Assembly: GCF_963666675.1 (NCBI RefSeq)
Contig: NZ_OY762929.1
Span: 3,596,001-3,660,000 of the forward strand
DNA: 64,000 nt
From: an uncultured Desulfobacter sp.
GTDB lineage: Bacteria > Desulfobacterota > Desulfobacteria > Desulfobacterales > Desulfobacteraceae
Direction: 5' to 3'
Shown: positions 24,243-32,109 of the stretch, one piece after another
How positions within the stretch are numbered: position 1 is the first letter of the stretch
Layout: the number at the start of each line of letters is the position of its first letter
Program-made: the position numbers and the translations under genes
Notes under the pieces: generated by a model
Seen by the model: the letters and a program-made list of their open reading frames with translations, nothing else
Databases searched by the model: none
Told to the model about the DNA's origin: nothing

Positions 24243-26222
24243 ATGAATATTGGCGACATTGTTGAATATATAGACCAGCAAAAAATAATATCTGCGGTTA
24301 TTTTAAGTGAGGCAAAAGGAAAGCTTCGGCTCCTCAATGAGAACAGCCGGGAAGTTATCTTTTCCGAAAAACGGCTTGCCCATGTTTCACAGACCCGGCT
24401 GGATACCACATGCGCCAAAGCTACCCTTGTCTCCCACCTCAAGCAGGTGGCTGAAACCCGCAAAAAGCTGTCTGAGTCTATTGATATCAAAGGATTATGG
24501 GAAATTCTACATGATGATCCCGAAGAAATTGATATCTCCGCCATGACCCTGTTCTGTTTTGACCCGCCGTTGACCCCGGACCATGAAGCTGCTGTTATCC
24601 GGGCATTTTTTAACGACCGCCTCTATTTCAAATTTAATAAAGTTATTTTTTGTCCGTTCACCGAAACCCAGGTGGAGGCAAAAAAACGGCAGATCAGGGA
24701 AGAAGAAAGGCGGGAAGCACTCATCAATAAAGGCGCAGCCTGGCTTGCGCAGCTTCGGGACCGAGGCAGTGTCAGTGGCGAACAAGACCCGGCGCTCATA
24801 GAAATCTTAAAAAACTATTATGTATTCGGCAATGATGCCCAAAAAGCCTTTGTGGCAAAAAAAATCATCAAAAAGGCTGGATTAAGTTCGCCTGACAGAT
24901 TATTTGAGCTTTTTGTAAAGGCAGGTATCTGGGATGAGGATGAAAACCTGGATCTGGTCTCCTTTCAGATTCCAACTTCATTTTCACCCAAAGTGAACAA
25001 AGCCGCAGAGTACCTGTGCAAGGTATCTCCTCTCGTATTTGATGATCCCAAACGCAAGGACCTGACGGATCTGCCCTTGATTACCATTGACGGTCAGTCC
25101 ACCCAGGATTACGACGACGCCATCAGCCTGGAAACCACGGAAAACGGCTATCGGCTGGGCATTCATATTATTGATGTCGGGGCCTGCATCCGCAAGGAAG
25201 ACACCATTGATATTGCTGCCAGGGAGCGCGCCTCTTCCATTTACATGCCCGATGACAAACTGCCCATGATTCCACCGAGCCTGTCCGAGGATTTGTGCAG
25301 CCTCAAGGAAGGGCAACTGCGGCCCGGGGTGTCGACCCTCGTTCAGATGAACCGGTTTTTTGAAGTCCAGGACTATAAAATTTTGCCCTCGGTGATCAAG
25401 GTCCACCAGCAGATGAGCTATACCGAAGCCAATATTGTTAACGGTAAGAACGACCCCATCACCACGCTTTACAAAATGGCGACCGTCCTGCGGGAAAAAC
25501 GGCTTAAGTCCGGGGCCATCCAGATCACCCTGCCCGAGGTTAATGTGTGGCTGGATGAAAATAAAAACATCCACTATACCAAGGTGGACCGGGAAAACCC
25601 CTCCCGGATGCTGGTCTCGGAGATGATGATTCTGGCCAACACCCTGATGGCCGAATTTTTAAAAAACAATGACATGCCCGGCGTCTTCCGTTCCCAGGCC
25701 CAGCCCAAACAGCGTATTTTCAAGGGTATTGAAACGGAACTGATGCCCAATTTTCTCCAGCGCAAACAATTGAGCCGGGCGGTAATTACCACCCATGCCG
25801 AGCCCCATGCAGGCTTAGGCGTTCCGGCCTATGTGACGGCCACCTCCCCCATCCGGCGCTACCATGATCTGCTTACCCAGCGCCAGATCAAGGCCATACT
25901 GGGTATCGGCACCCCCTACTCTGCCAAGGAGCTTGAAGACATTCTTGCGTCCATTTCCGTGGCCGTATCCAATACGGGCCGCATCCAGGCCGCCCGCAAG
26001 CGTTACTGGGTGATTAAATATCTGCAGGATTTAAGGGGGGAAAACTTTGAAGGGCTGGTGCTTGACTCATACAGGGACCATTACAACGTTCTGCTCAAGG
26101 AATTCATGCTTGAATGCAGACTGCCGGCATCCGGACTTAAACTCAAACCCGGCAATCAGATTCAGGTGACGATCCAGCATGCTGATGCGCGTCGGGGTCA
26201 GTTGACGCTTTTTGCCGTCTGA
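24243..26222 (+). CDS. RNB-family (RNase II/R-like) exoribonuclease
   Basis: This 659-residue 3'-5' exoribonuclease starts at ATG 24243 (MNIGDIVEYIDQQKI). An N-terminal beta-barrel-like module (1-50) is followed by helical segments and then the RNB catalytic domain from about 280: LPLITIDGQSTQDYDDAISL contains the metal-binding aspartates. YMPDDKLPMIPPSLSEDLCS, FRSQAQPKQRIFKG and VTATSPIRRYHDLLTQRQIK are further conserved blocks. A short S1-like barrel ends the protein. The layout resembles the smaller RNB proteins of cyanobacteria and deltaproteobacteria more than E. coli RNase R. An in-frame ATG-type start at 24072 would add 57 hydrophobic residues overlapping the divergent Smr gene, which I reject. 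Confidence 0.88.
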   Translation: MNIGDIVEYIDQQKIISAVILSEAKGKLRLLNENSREVIFSEKRLAHVSQTRLDTTCAKATLVSHLKQVAETRKKLSESIDIKGLWEILHDDPEEIDISAMTLFCFDPPLTPDHEAAVIRAFFNDRLYFKFNKVIFCPFTETQVEAKKRQIREEERREALINKGAAWLAQLRDRGSVSGEQDPALIEILKNYYVFGNDAQKAFVAKKIIKKAGLSSPDRLFELFVKAGIWDEDENLDLVSFQIPTSFSPKVNKAAEYLCKVSPLVFDDPKRKDLTDLPLITIDGQSTQDYDDAISLETTENGYRLGIHIIDVGACIRKEDTIDIAARERASSIYMPDDKLPMIPPSLSEDLCSLKEGQLRPGVSTLVQMNRFFEVQDYKILPSVIKVHQQMSYTEANIVNGKNDPITTLYKMATVLREKRLKSGAIQITLPEVNVWLDENKNIHYTKVDRENPSRMLVSEMMILANTLMAEFLKNNDMPGVFRSQAQPKQRIFKGIETELMPNFLQRKQLSRAVITTHAEPHAGLGVPAYVTATSPIRRYHDLLTQRQIKAILGIGTPYSAKELEDILASISVAVSNTGRIQAARKRYWVIKYLQDLRGENFEGLVLDSYRDHYNVLLKEFMLECRLPASGLKLKPGNQIQVTIQHADARRGQLTLFAV

Positions 26223-26272
26223 GCCATTATCCCATCAGACCCTAACTTGCAACTAAAGTGCGCCGCATTTTA

Positions 26273-26431
26273 AACTCTGTGCTCTCTGTGTCCTCTGTGG
26301 TTAAAAAAAAAGCGGTCAATGCTCGCAAAATACCAACCAGAAGGATTGATAAAAACATTCAATCCCTTCGGGCTTTCGTTTTTTAAACCACTGAGAGCAC
26401 AGAGGTTTGGCTTTCGCCAAACTGCACAGAG
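26273..26431. repeat. Inverted 'ctctgtg' dispersed repeats
   Basis: AACTCTGTGCTCTCTGTG runs into TCCTCTGTGGTT (26273-26302). It is mirrored by AACCACTGAGAGCACAGAGG (26386-26405) and GCACAGAGAAAGTC, with a small TTTGGCtttcGCCAAA hairpin inside the right arm. Such 'crossing' repeats are common between bacterial genes. With the palindrome at 26479-26590 they fill the 420-base gap before the next gene. Confidence 0.65.
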
Positions 26432-26478
26432 AAAGTCGCCGTGATGAAAATTGCAGCCGGTAAGGTTTATAATATATT

Positions 26479-26590
26479 AAATTTGATGAACCTGTAAAAA
26501 GCCCGATTTTAGCATTTTTTCAACCGCAACATACTGAAATTATTGATAGCGAAATTGCCATTTTCGACTTTTTACGAGACCATCAAATTT
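26479..26590. repeat. Long palindromic element (MITE-like)
   Basis: AAATTTGATG at 26479 is the exact complement of CATCAAATTT at 26581, and just inside GTAAAAAGCC pairs with GACTTTTTAC with one mismatch. The 112-base element has an AT-rich interior and no reading frame. It separates the housekeeping RNB gene from the accessory patch. Confidence 0.7.
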
Positions 26591-26645
26591 ACCGTTGTGT
26601 TTTCAGGCTGGGAATGATTATCTCCAATAAATTAAGAGGAGGAGC

Positions 26646-27341
26646 GTGAATCTTATCATAATTAAATTGGTTGTTGCTGTTTTTTGGGCTGTAATTGCTG
26701 GACTGTTAGCTAAAAGAAAAAATCGCAATGTTTTCGGTTGGGGAATAGCTGGCGCATTATCTTGGCCTATTGCACTAATAATATTGGCTTTTATGCCGTA
26801 TCTCTGCCCTAAATGTAAGCAAACAATATCAAATCAAGAAGCGAAGATCGGTAATTGTCCAAATTGTAACGCCCCTAAAAAGTCCTCATCTGAAATAAAA
26901 GCAGAAATTGATCATGGAGCAACAGAGGCTCAAGAGCCCGAATTTAGTTTTGTTGCCAAAGACAATTTCTCTTTATTTGAGTATGCATGTAAATATTTGG
27001 ATTGTAAGCTTTATCAAGGCGTAAGGCTGCCAGCAATTATTCTCGACGCAAAGGAAGAATTTGACACAGAGCAGTCAGTAATAATTCAAGATGATGGATC
27101 ACAGCTTGCTGTAGTTAAGGTTGCCGATAGTGATGGTGGTTTTGTAGTTCCTGCACAGACGACAGGCCGTGGAAGTGTAGGTTTAAAACCCGGCGATTTA
27201 GTTGCATGGCAAGCTATGGAACATATGCCCGACATGGGCAATGAGGCGGGAGATTATAGATTTGGCTGGGTAGGTTTTATAATTGGCACATTAAAACTTG
27301 AATTAACTAATAAAGAATTGCAAATAGATAAGGAACTATAG
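26646..27341 (+). CDS. Membrane-anchored zinc-ribbon hypothetical protein
   Basis: A 231-residue protein that I cannot name. It starts with GTG 26646 directly after a perfect AGGAGG. A two-helix membrane region (about 3-20 and 28-52, IAGALSWPIALIILAF) is followed by a zinc ribbon with CPKC near 56 and CPNC near 77. The remaining 150 residues form an unrecognised acidic domain with a beta-rich look (QSVIIQDDGSQLAVVKVAD). The codon use is more AT-rich than the neighbours on the left, suggesting acquisition. It is the first of three same-strand accessory genes, each followed by a palindrome. Confidence 0.7.
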   Translation: MNLIIIKLVVAVFWAVIAGLLAKRKNRNVFGWGIAGALSWPIALIILAFMPYLCPKCKQTISNQEAKIGNCPNCNAPKKSSSEIKAEIDHGATEAQEPEFSFVAKDNFSLFEYACKYLDCKLYQGVRLPAIILDAKEEFDTEQSVIIQDDGSQLAVVKVADSDGGFVVPAQTTGRGSVGLKPGDLVAWQAMEHMPDMGNEAGDYRFGWVGFIIGTLKLELTNKELQIDKEL

Positions 27342-27345
27342 ATCT

Positions 27346-27428
27346 GAGAACGATACCATACAGGCCGATGGAGATCTATCCGTTGTGCGTTGGAACGTGG
27401 GGCTAATAATTTTAGCCTTGTATCGTTC
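27346..27428 (+). repeat. Palindromic site after the zinc-ribbon gene
   Basis: GAACGATAC (27349) is the complement of GTATCGTTC (27420), with a second hairpin GGCTAAtaatTTTAGCC inside. The core TGAGAAC ... GCGTTGGAA (27346-27395) resembles the AAC...GTT outer ends of an integron attC site, but weakly. Confidence 0.35.
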
Positions 27429-27453
27429 CAGCGAAAATTATTAGAGGGAAAAG

Positions 27454-27537
27454 ATGGATAAAATTGACATCAATCAAGCAGTATTATTTTTTACAATCAT
27501 TTTTGGAGTAACACAATCCGTATTAGATAGACGTGGG
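27454..27537 (+). pseudogene. 5' remnant of a small membrane-protein gene
   Basis: A new reading frame starts at ATG 27454 behind AGAGGGAAAAG: MDKIDINQAVLFFTIIFG, then VTQSVLDRRG, after which sequence belonging to the IS3-type element begins. The rest may be the fragment at 29276-29611. The join cannot be proven from sequence alone, since a stop lies at 29222 in the downstream frame. Confidence 0.35.
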
Positions 27538-27604
27538 ATCCCCCTGTGTCAGGATAGATGTCGCCTCAATTGAAAATTAAATTCGGGGCATTGAGGTTAT
27601 AAAA

Positions 27605-28093
27605 ATGGGACATTCTATCCAAATCAAAGAGGCTGTGTTACAAAAGGTACTACTGGGCAACAAACCCCACCATGAGATATCGCAAGAATTCGGAGTTGGC
27701 CGATCAACAATCGGAAAATGGCTAAGACAATATAAAGAAAGCGGCAACACTGCATTGAAATCAAAAGCGAAACGCCCCAAAGACTGGTCTTCTGAGCAAA
27801 GAATTTCAGCACTTATAGAAACAGGAACTATGACTTCTGAAGAATGTGTTGCCTGGTGCCGTAAAAAAGGAATTTTTTGCCATCACTTGGAGCAATGGAG
27901 AAAAGATGCCGTTTCCGGTATGTCAAACACTGCAGATAAAAGGCAAAGTGAAAAGGAAAAACAATATAAAAAAGAAATATCCTCTTTAAGACGCGACCTT
28001 TCCCGTAAAGAAAAAGCACTTGCAGAAACAGCGGCCTTGCTGGTTCTTAAAAAAAAAGCCCAGGCGATCTGGGGGGAGCCAGAGGAAGATTGA
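27605..28093 (+). CDS. IS3-family transposase OrfA
   Basis: A 162-residue protein with an N-terminal helix-turn-helix of the type that binds IS ends (KEAVLQKVLLGNKPHHEISQ, then VGRSTIGKWLRQYKESG). A C-terminal coiled coil carries leucine-zipper-like spacing (YKKEISSLRRDLSRKEKALA). It is joined to OrfB by an overlapping TTGA. IS3 elements usually make the active OrfAB enzyme by -1 frameshifting near A-runs, and AAAAAAAAAGCC near 28049 is a candidate slippery site. Confidence 0.88.
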   Translation: MGHSIQIKEAVLQKVLLGNKPHHEISQEFGVGRSTIGKWLRQYKESGNTALKSKAKRPKDWSSEQRISALIETGTMTSEECVAWCRKKGIFCHHLEQWRKDAVSGMSNTADKRQSEKEKQYKKEISSLRRDLSRKEKALAETAALLVLKKKAQAIWGEPEED

Positions 28094-29145
28094 TAACCTC
28101 TGAGGATAAACGGTCCGTGTTAACCTTGATATCTGAGGCCTGCCAAGCCGGCGCCGGTAAAAGTAAGGCGGCACAATTATTGGGATTAACAGTGCGAACG
28201 ATTCAGCGCTGGAAAAAGCAGGGGACAACAGATCACCGTAAGGGTTCTCGTGCCGTTCCTGCCAATAAGTTGTCGGTTGAAGAGCAAGATAACATTGTCA
28301 ATGTACTGAAATCTCAGGAATATGCAGATTTCAGCCCCAATCAAATCGTTCCAAAGCTTGCTGATCAGGGTATCTATATGGGATCTGAGTCTACAATGTA
28401 TAGAATTTTGAGAACGCTGAAGATGAACGAGCACCGTCAGGCAAGCAATCCAGTGCATAGACATAGCCCGGAAACATTCACGGCATGTGGTCCTAATCAG
28501 ATATGGTCCTGGGATATTACATATTTGCCTTCATCAGTGAAAGGTCAATTCTATTACCTTTATATCGTGATGGATCTATACAGCCGGAAAGCTGTCGCCT
28601 GCCAGGTTTATGAATCGGAGTCCGGAGAATTTGCCTCAGATTTGATAGCAGACGCCTGCATTCGTGAAAAGATATCAAAAAAACAGATTATTTTGCATTC
28701 TGATAACGGATCTCCAATGAAATCAGCAACTATGTTGGCCAAGCTGCAAGACTTAGGGGTCATGCCGTCCTTTAGCCGGCCCAGTGTCAGCAATGATAAC
28801 CCTTTTTCAGAGTCATTGTTCAGAACAATGAAATACAGGCCGAATTATCCGGAAAAGCCATTTGAAAATGTAATTAAAGCAAGAGATTGGGCGGATAATT
28901 TTGTCACTTGGTATAATACTGTGCATTTCCATAGCAGTCTCAATTTTGTTACTCCTGATGACAGACACCGCGGAAAAGATGTTCAAATCCTTGAGGATCG
29001 ACATAAAGTGTATATGGAAGCCCGGTTGAAGAATCCTGAAAGGTGGTCCAAGGGAACAAGAGCCTGGAAGCCAATTACAGAAGTAAGTTTGAAAAAATTC
29101 AAGCGGTTAAAGCCTGAAACCGCTGCTGGAAAAAGGCTTGCTTGA
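28090..29145 (+). CDS. IS3-family transposase OrfB (DDE integrase)
   Basis: A 351-residue protein starting at TTG 28090 within the OrfA stop. An N-terminal helix-turn-helix (KSKAAQLLGLTVRTIQRWKK) precedes an HTH_21-like region and the rve integrase core. The DDE residues lie in IWSWDITYLPS, IILHSDNGSPMKSA and NPFSESLFRTMKYRP. All three motifs are intact, so the element may be active. The extra N-terminal HTH marks a subgroup of IS3 elements in which OrfB begins with its own DNA-binding domain. Confidence 0.9.
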   Translation: MITSEDKRSVLTLISEACQAGAGKSKAAQLLGLTVRTIQRWKKQGTTDHRKGSRAVPANKLSVEEQDNIVNVLKSQEYADFSPNQIVPKLADQGIYMGSESTMYRILRTLKMNEHRQASNPVHRHSPETFTACGPNQIWSWDITYLPSSVKGQFYYLYIVMDLYSRKAVACQVYESESGEFASDLIADACIREKISKKQIILHSDNGSPMKSATMLAKLQDLGVMPSFSRPSVSNDNPFSESLFRTMKYRPNYPEKPFENVIKARDWADNFVTWYNTVHFHSSLNFVTPDDRHRGKDVQILEDRHKVYMEARLKNPERWSKGTRAWKPITEVSLKKFKRLKPETAAGKRLA

Positions 29146-29168
29146 TCGTTGGAATTTAGCACGGCATT

Positions 29169-29236
29169 AGCACAACTCCCTCATGGCTGAGAATGGGCCC
29201 CCAATTACCCGTCGGAGGTCATGAGGGGGTTGTGCG
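29169..29236. repeat. Inverted repeat at the right end of the IS3 element
   Basis: GCACAACTCCCTCATG (29169) and CATGAGGGGGTTGTGC (29221) pair almost perfectly around 36 bases. This could be a terminator of the transposase transcript or a site into which the element inserted. Confidence 0.5.
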
Positions 29237-29275
29237 GCAAAATTAGAAAATATTATAGAAAAGGCGACAACTTGC

Positions 29276-29611
29276 TTGACACGCGCCGGGATTGGGAGGA
29301 TTGAAGATCTTCCAGATAGCAAAAAATTATTAGGGCTTATGGCACTGGACATTCCTCTCAATTTATTATCAGGTATTGGACTTATTGCAATAACTATTTG
29401 GTCCTTTTTTATGCTCAACTGGATAAATGCCATAGTAATTGCCTCCCTTGGATTTGTCGTATGGAGCATAATTTTAGCAATAATATTGGCCCTATTGATA
29501 CATAGTGAGGCTTGGGAAAGCATTCTCATTATAGGACTTCCTTTACAAATTGTTAATAAACTCATTACGTCCGGAGGGGTTTTGTTTTTAGTATGGACTT
29601 ATGTGAAATGA
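29276..29611 (+). pseudogene. Small multi-helix membrane protein, probably 5'-truncated
   Basis: The frame is open from 29225 to the stop at 29611; the only start-like codon is TTG 29276, without an RBS. The product has three hydrophobic helices (about 28-55, 58-78 and 80-108), e.g. LLSGIGLIAITIWSFFML. It lies directly beside the IS3 element and may be the rest of the gene beginning at 27454. Family unknown. Confidence 0.45.
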
Positions 29612-29638
29612 TTCCGTTTTTTTATTTATTCGTTAAAT

Positions 29639-29705
29639 AGTGAACTCACGACCTGTTTGGATGTATACCCCGGTCGACTGAGCGACCCGTTACATTTAAT
29701 ACATT
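29639..29705 (+). repeat. attC-like palindrome with 18-bp direct repeat (left)
   Basis: AGTGAAC (29639) and GTTACAT (29689) bound an imperfect palindrome in which CTCA-CGACC pairs with GGTCG-act-GAG. Its end, CGTTACATTTAATACATT (29688-29705), recurs exactly at 30637-30654. The 57-base length fits integron attC sites, and GTTACAT differs from the GTTRRRY core at one position. Confidence 0.4.
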
Positions 29706-29794
29706 CAAATAAGTGGATATGTGAAAGGTAAACAGAAACCACCCACTGATCAGTTTGTTGGACGCAACTATCTATTTTTCGAAGGAAATCTTAA

Positions 29795-30544
29795 ATGCAC
29801 AAATTCAACCTAATTAATAATGCGCTTGATAGTCTTGAACACGCAATAGGTCATTTAACAAATGGCGCAGGCATTAGTGTGGGTGACTATAAGCGTGTTA
29901 TTATAGATCTATCACATGTTGCTGAATTACTTTTCAAAGAGCGCTTACGGATTATCCATCCCGCATTTGTTCTATCAGATGTAGATAAGTATCCATCAAC
30001 AACTGCCCATACTATAAACGCGGCCAATGCCCTCAAACGTCTTCAGAAAATTGGTGGAGTTGAATTTGAGGATGAAGATCAGGCCGCATTGAAAACCATC
30101 AGAGAAAAGCGTAACGAAATAGAGCATTATGAATTTTTTATCGGTGAAAATGAGGCGAAAATTGTAATTGGCAATGTCTTAGTCTTTATTTTTAAATTCT
30201 CATGTGATGAGATAGGTTTAGATTGGGCAGATCGCAGGTTAAACGATCCATCTTGGGCCAAATTAAACGAATTTGCCGAATTCTATGAAGCTCAGAGAGA
30301 ACACATCCTCAATACCATAATTGATTCGGAAATCCCTACTTTAGATTGTCCTATATGTCGAAATGACACTTTCGATATGAACTCTGAAGTTTGTCTACTC
30401 TGTGGGCATAAAGAAGAAGCGTTGCAATGTGCCATCTGCAATGCCGAGTATCTCTATTCAAATGTTGAATATGAAAACGCGGGGCTTTGTCCGAATTGTG
30501 AATGGGAAGATGGCTATGCAGCGGCACATTTCGAAAAATACTAA
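29795..30544 (+). CDS. HEPN-like RX4H protein with C-terminal zinc ribbons
   Basis: A 249-residue protein with AAGGAAAT before ATG 29795. The N-terminal two thirds is all-helical with DLSHVAELLFKERLRIIHP and, near residue 110, IREKRNEIEHYEF. RNEIEH fits the RX4-6H motif of HEPN ribonucleases and toxins, embedded in the usual position on a long helix. The C-terminal part has zinc-ribbon cysteine pairs: CPIC near 186, CLLCGH near 203, CAIC near 213 and CPNC near 230. HEPN proteins are common in toxin-antitoxin and phage-defence systems; the ribbons could bind nucleic acid. No antitoxin-like partner is adjacent. It is AT-rich, lies between 18-base direct repeats and looks acquired. Activity is inferred only from the motif. 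Confidence 0.65.
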   Translation: MHKFNLINNALDSLEHAIGHLTNGAGISVGDYKRVIIDLSHVAELLFKERLRIIHPAFVLSDVDKYPSTTAHTINAANALKRLQKIGGVEFEDEDQAALKTIREKRNEIEHYEFFIGENEAKIVIGNVLVFIFKFSCDEIGLDWADRRLNDPSWAKLNEFAEFYEAQREHILNTIIDSEIPTLDCPICRNDTFDMNSEVCLLCGHKEEALQCAICNAEYLYSNVEYENAGLCPNCEWEDGYAAAHFEKY

Positions 30545-30564
30545 ACCAAGCCACCTTACAAATA

Positions 30565-30654
30565 AATTAACTCGGACGTCATAAAGCTGCTCCGCTCGTT
30601 TCTCGCGCCGCCACTTTGTGCAGCAGGTTATTTAAGCGTTACATTTAATACATT
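30565..30654 (+). repeat. attC-like palindrome with 18-bp direct repeat (right)
   Basis: AATTAAC (30565) and GTTACAT (30638-30644) bound an 80-base imperfect palindrome (ATAAaGCTGCT pairs with GCAGCaggTTAT). Both outer motifs differ at one position from the attC cores RYYYAAC and GTTRRRY. The end repeats CGTTACATTTAATACATT. CTCGGACG at 30571 also pairs with CGTCCGAG at 30667, so a larger fold is possible. Confidence 0.4.
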
Positions 30655-30782
30655 ATTTGCGTTATCGTCCGAGGCTCCACCAGAATCAATTTTATAGAAC
30701 ATTGAATTGAAGATGGTGGATCGTTTGGACGAAAATGCTTGATGCTTATATTTTTGCTTTTTTGATTTACCACGAAGGACTC

Positions 30783-30828
30783 GAAGAGCACGAAGAATGT
30801 TTTATGCAAATCAATCTTCATGCTCTTC
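30783..30828 (-). terminator. Stem-loop downstream of the purH genes
   Basis: GAAGAGCACGAAGA pairs with TCTTCATGCTCTTC (one G-U) around 18 bases, 29 bases after the stop of the AICAR transformylase gene on the minus strand. There is no strong T-run, so its terminator role is uncertain. The rest of the 30655-30856 gap shows only AT-rich sequence. Confidence 0.4.
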
Positions 30829-30856
30829 AAGATTTTATTTTAAAAGCACTTGTCTT

Positions 30857-32107
30857 TTAGTGTTTAAAACTACGCTGTCCTGTGTAGACCATGCTGGCGC
30901 CGAACTCATTGCAGGCCTCAATGGACTGGTAGTCGTTCATGGAACCGCCGGGCTGGATAATGGCTTTGACACCCTGGCGCAATCCGACATCAACACCGTC
31001 CCTGAATGGGAAAAAAGCATCAGAAATCATGGAAGACCCAATCAGTCCGCCTTTTTCTTTGGCCACATCGGCTTCAATCTCGGCCTTTTTATCTTCATCG
31101 GTCATGTTGGCAAAAGGCGTATTGTAGCGTTCAAAGCAGTACCGGTCGCACAATTTACGATAGGCCTTGTCCACAGCGATCTCCGCAACACCCACCCGGT
31201 CCTGTTCGCCGGTGCCGATACCTACGGTGCAGTTGTCTTTTACATAGATTACGGAGTTGGAGGTAATCCCGGACTCAACGAGCCAGCCAAAAAGCATATC
31301 CTCATATTCCTGGTCCGTGGGTTCCCGGTCCACTTTATAGGTTGTACCCTTGTATTCCGTGGACGCAGTAAACAGGTCCTCTTTTTTAAGTGTCGTGGGC
31401 ACAAAGGACCACTGGGCGACAATGCCGCCATCCATCAGGCTCTTAAAATCCACCACCCGCTCACCGATGAATGACTGCAGCTTATCCATGGCGTTGATCC
31501 GGATCACACGCAGATTTTTGCGGCGGCCCAGAATCTCGATGACCCCATCCTCAAACTCCGGGGCTACGACCACTTCAGCATACTGATCGGCGATGCCTTC
31601 TGCAGTTGCCTTGTCCACAGCTTTGTTCAGGGCAATACACCCGCCGAACGCAGCGATTCGGTCTGCCATATAGGCTTTGGCATAGGCTTCTTCCAGGCTG
31701 TCGGCCCGGGCAGCCCCGCAGGGGTTGTTATGCTTGACAATGACGGCACAGGGGGTATCCGTAAAATACCGCAAAATATTCAGTGAATTGTCTGCATCCG
31801 TCAGATTGGTTTTACCGGGGTGCTTACCGGACTGCAGCAATTCAATATCAGACACAAGGTGTTTGCCCGGTACAATGGTCTTTGCATCTCCCAGGGCCAA
31901 ATTTCCATTGACCAGCCGGTATAATGCGGCTTCCTGGCCCGGGTTCTCCCCGTAACGAAGCCCTTTTTCAACCCCATCAATAACCCAGGACGCTTTTTCA
32001 TAAAACAGGGTCTGCCGGCTGTCACCATTCACAAATGAAATTTCCATGGACGGGGTGAAATGGTCATCCATGATGGTTTTGTACATTTTTTTAAGATCTT
32101 TACTCAT
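30857..32107 (-). CDS. purH: AICAR transformylase (C-terminal PurH half as a separate gene)
   Basis: A 416-residue protein matching the formyltransferase domain of PurH, which converts AICAR and 10-formyl-THF to FAICAR in purine synthesis. The signature blocks are all present: GLRYGENPGQEAALY, VIVKHNNPCGAARA, AAFGGCIALN, AVIQPGGS-type IIQPGGSMNDYQSIEACNE and the C-terminal YTGQRSFKH. Most bacteria fuse this domain to IMP cyclohydrolase. Here an independent gene begins two bases after the cyclohydrolase stop with its own GGGGAG ribosome site. The split is therefore genuine rather than a frameshift. Confidence 0.95.
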   Translation of the reverse strand: MSKDLKKMYKTIMDDHFTPSMEISFVNGDSRQTLFYEKASWVIDGVEKGLRYGENPGQEAALYRLVNGNLALGDAKTIVPGKHLVSDIELLQSGKHPGKTNLTDADNSLNILRYFTDTPCAVIVKHNNPCGAARADSLEEAYAKAYMADRIAAFGGCIALNKAVDKATAEGIADQYAEVVVAPEFEDGVIEILGRRKNLRVIRINAMDKLQSFIGERVVDFKSLMDGGIVAQWSFVPTTLKKEDLFTASTEYKGTTYKVDREPTDQEYEDMLFGWLVESGITSNSVIYVKDNCTVGIGTGEQDRVGVAEIAVDKAYRKLCDRYCFERYNTPFANMTDEDKKAEIEADVAKEKGGLIGSSMISDAFFPFRDGVDVGLRQGVKAIIQPGGSMNDYQSIEACNEFGASMVYTGQRSFKH

Positions 32108-32109
32108 AA

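Larger units (their letters stand above)
27541..29197 (+). mobile_element. IS3-family insertion sequence, approximate extent
   Basis: It holds two overlapping transposase frames (27605-28093 and 28090-29145). The ends are not certain: a weak inverted match is CCCTGTGTCAG near 27542 and CTGAGAATGGG at 29187-29197. I could not find a clean target duplication. GC content and codon use differ from the flanking AT-rich genes. Confidence 0.6.

Noticed and set aside
26646..30544. A complete integron.
   Set aside because: No integrase gene is visible and the attC-like sites deviate from the core motifs, so only a cassette-like patch can be proposed.
30797..31474. A 225-codon plus-strand frame opposite the AICAR transformylase gene.
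   Set aside because: It is antisense to a highly conserved enzyme whose every motif is on the other strand.
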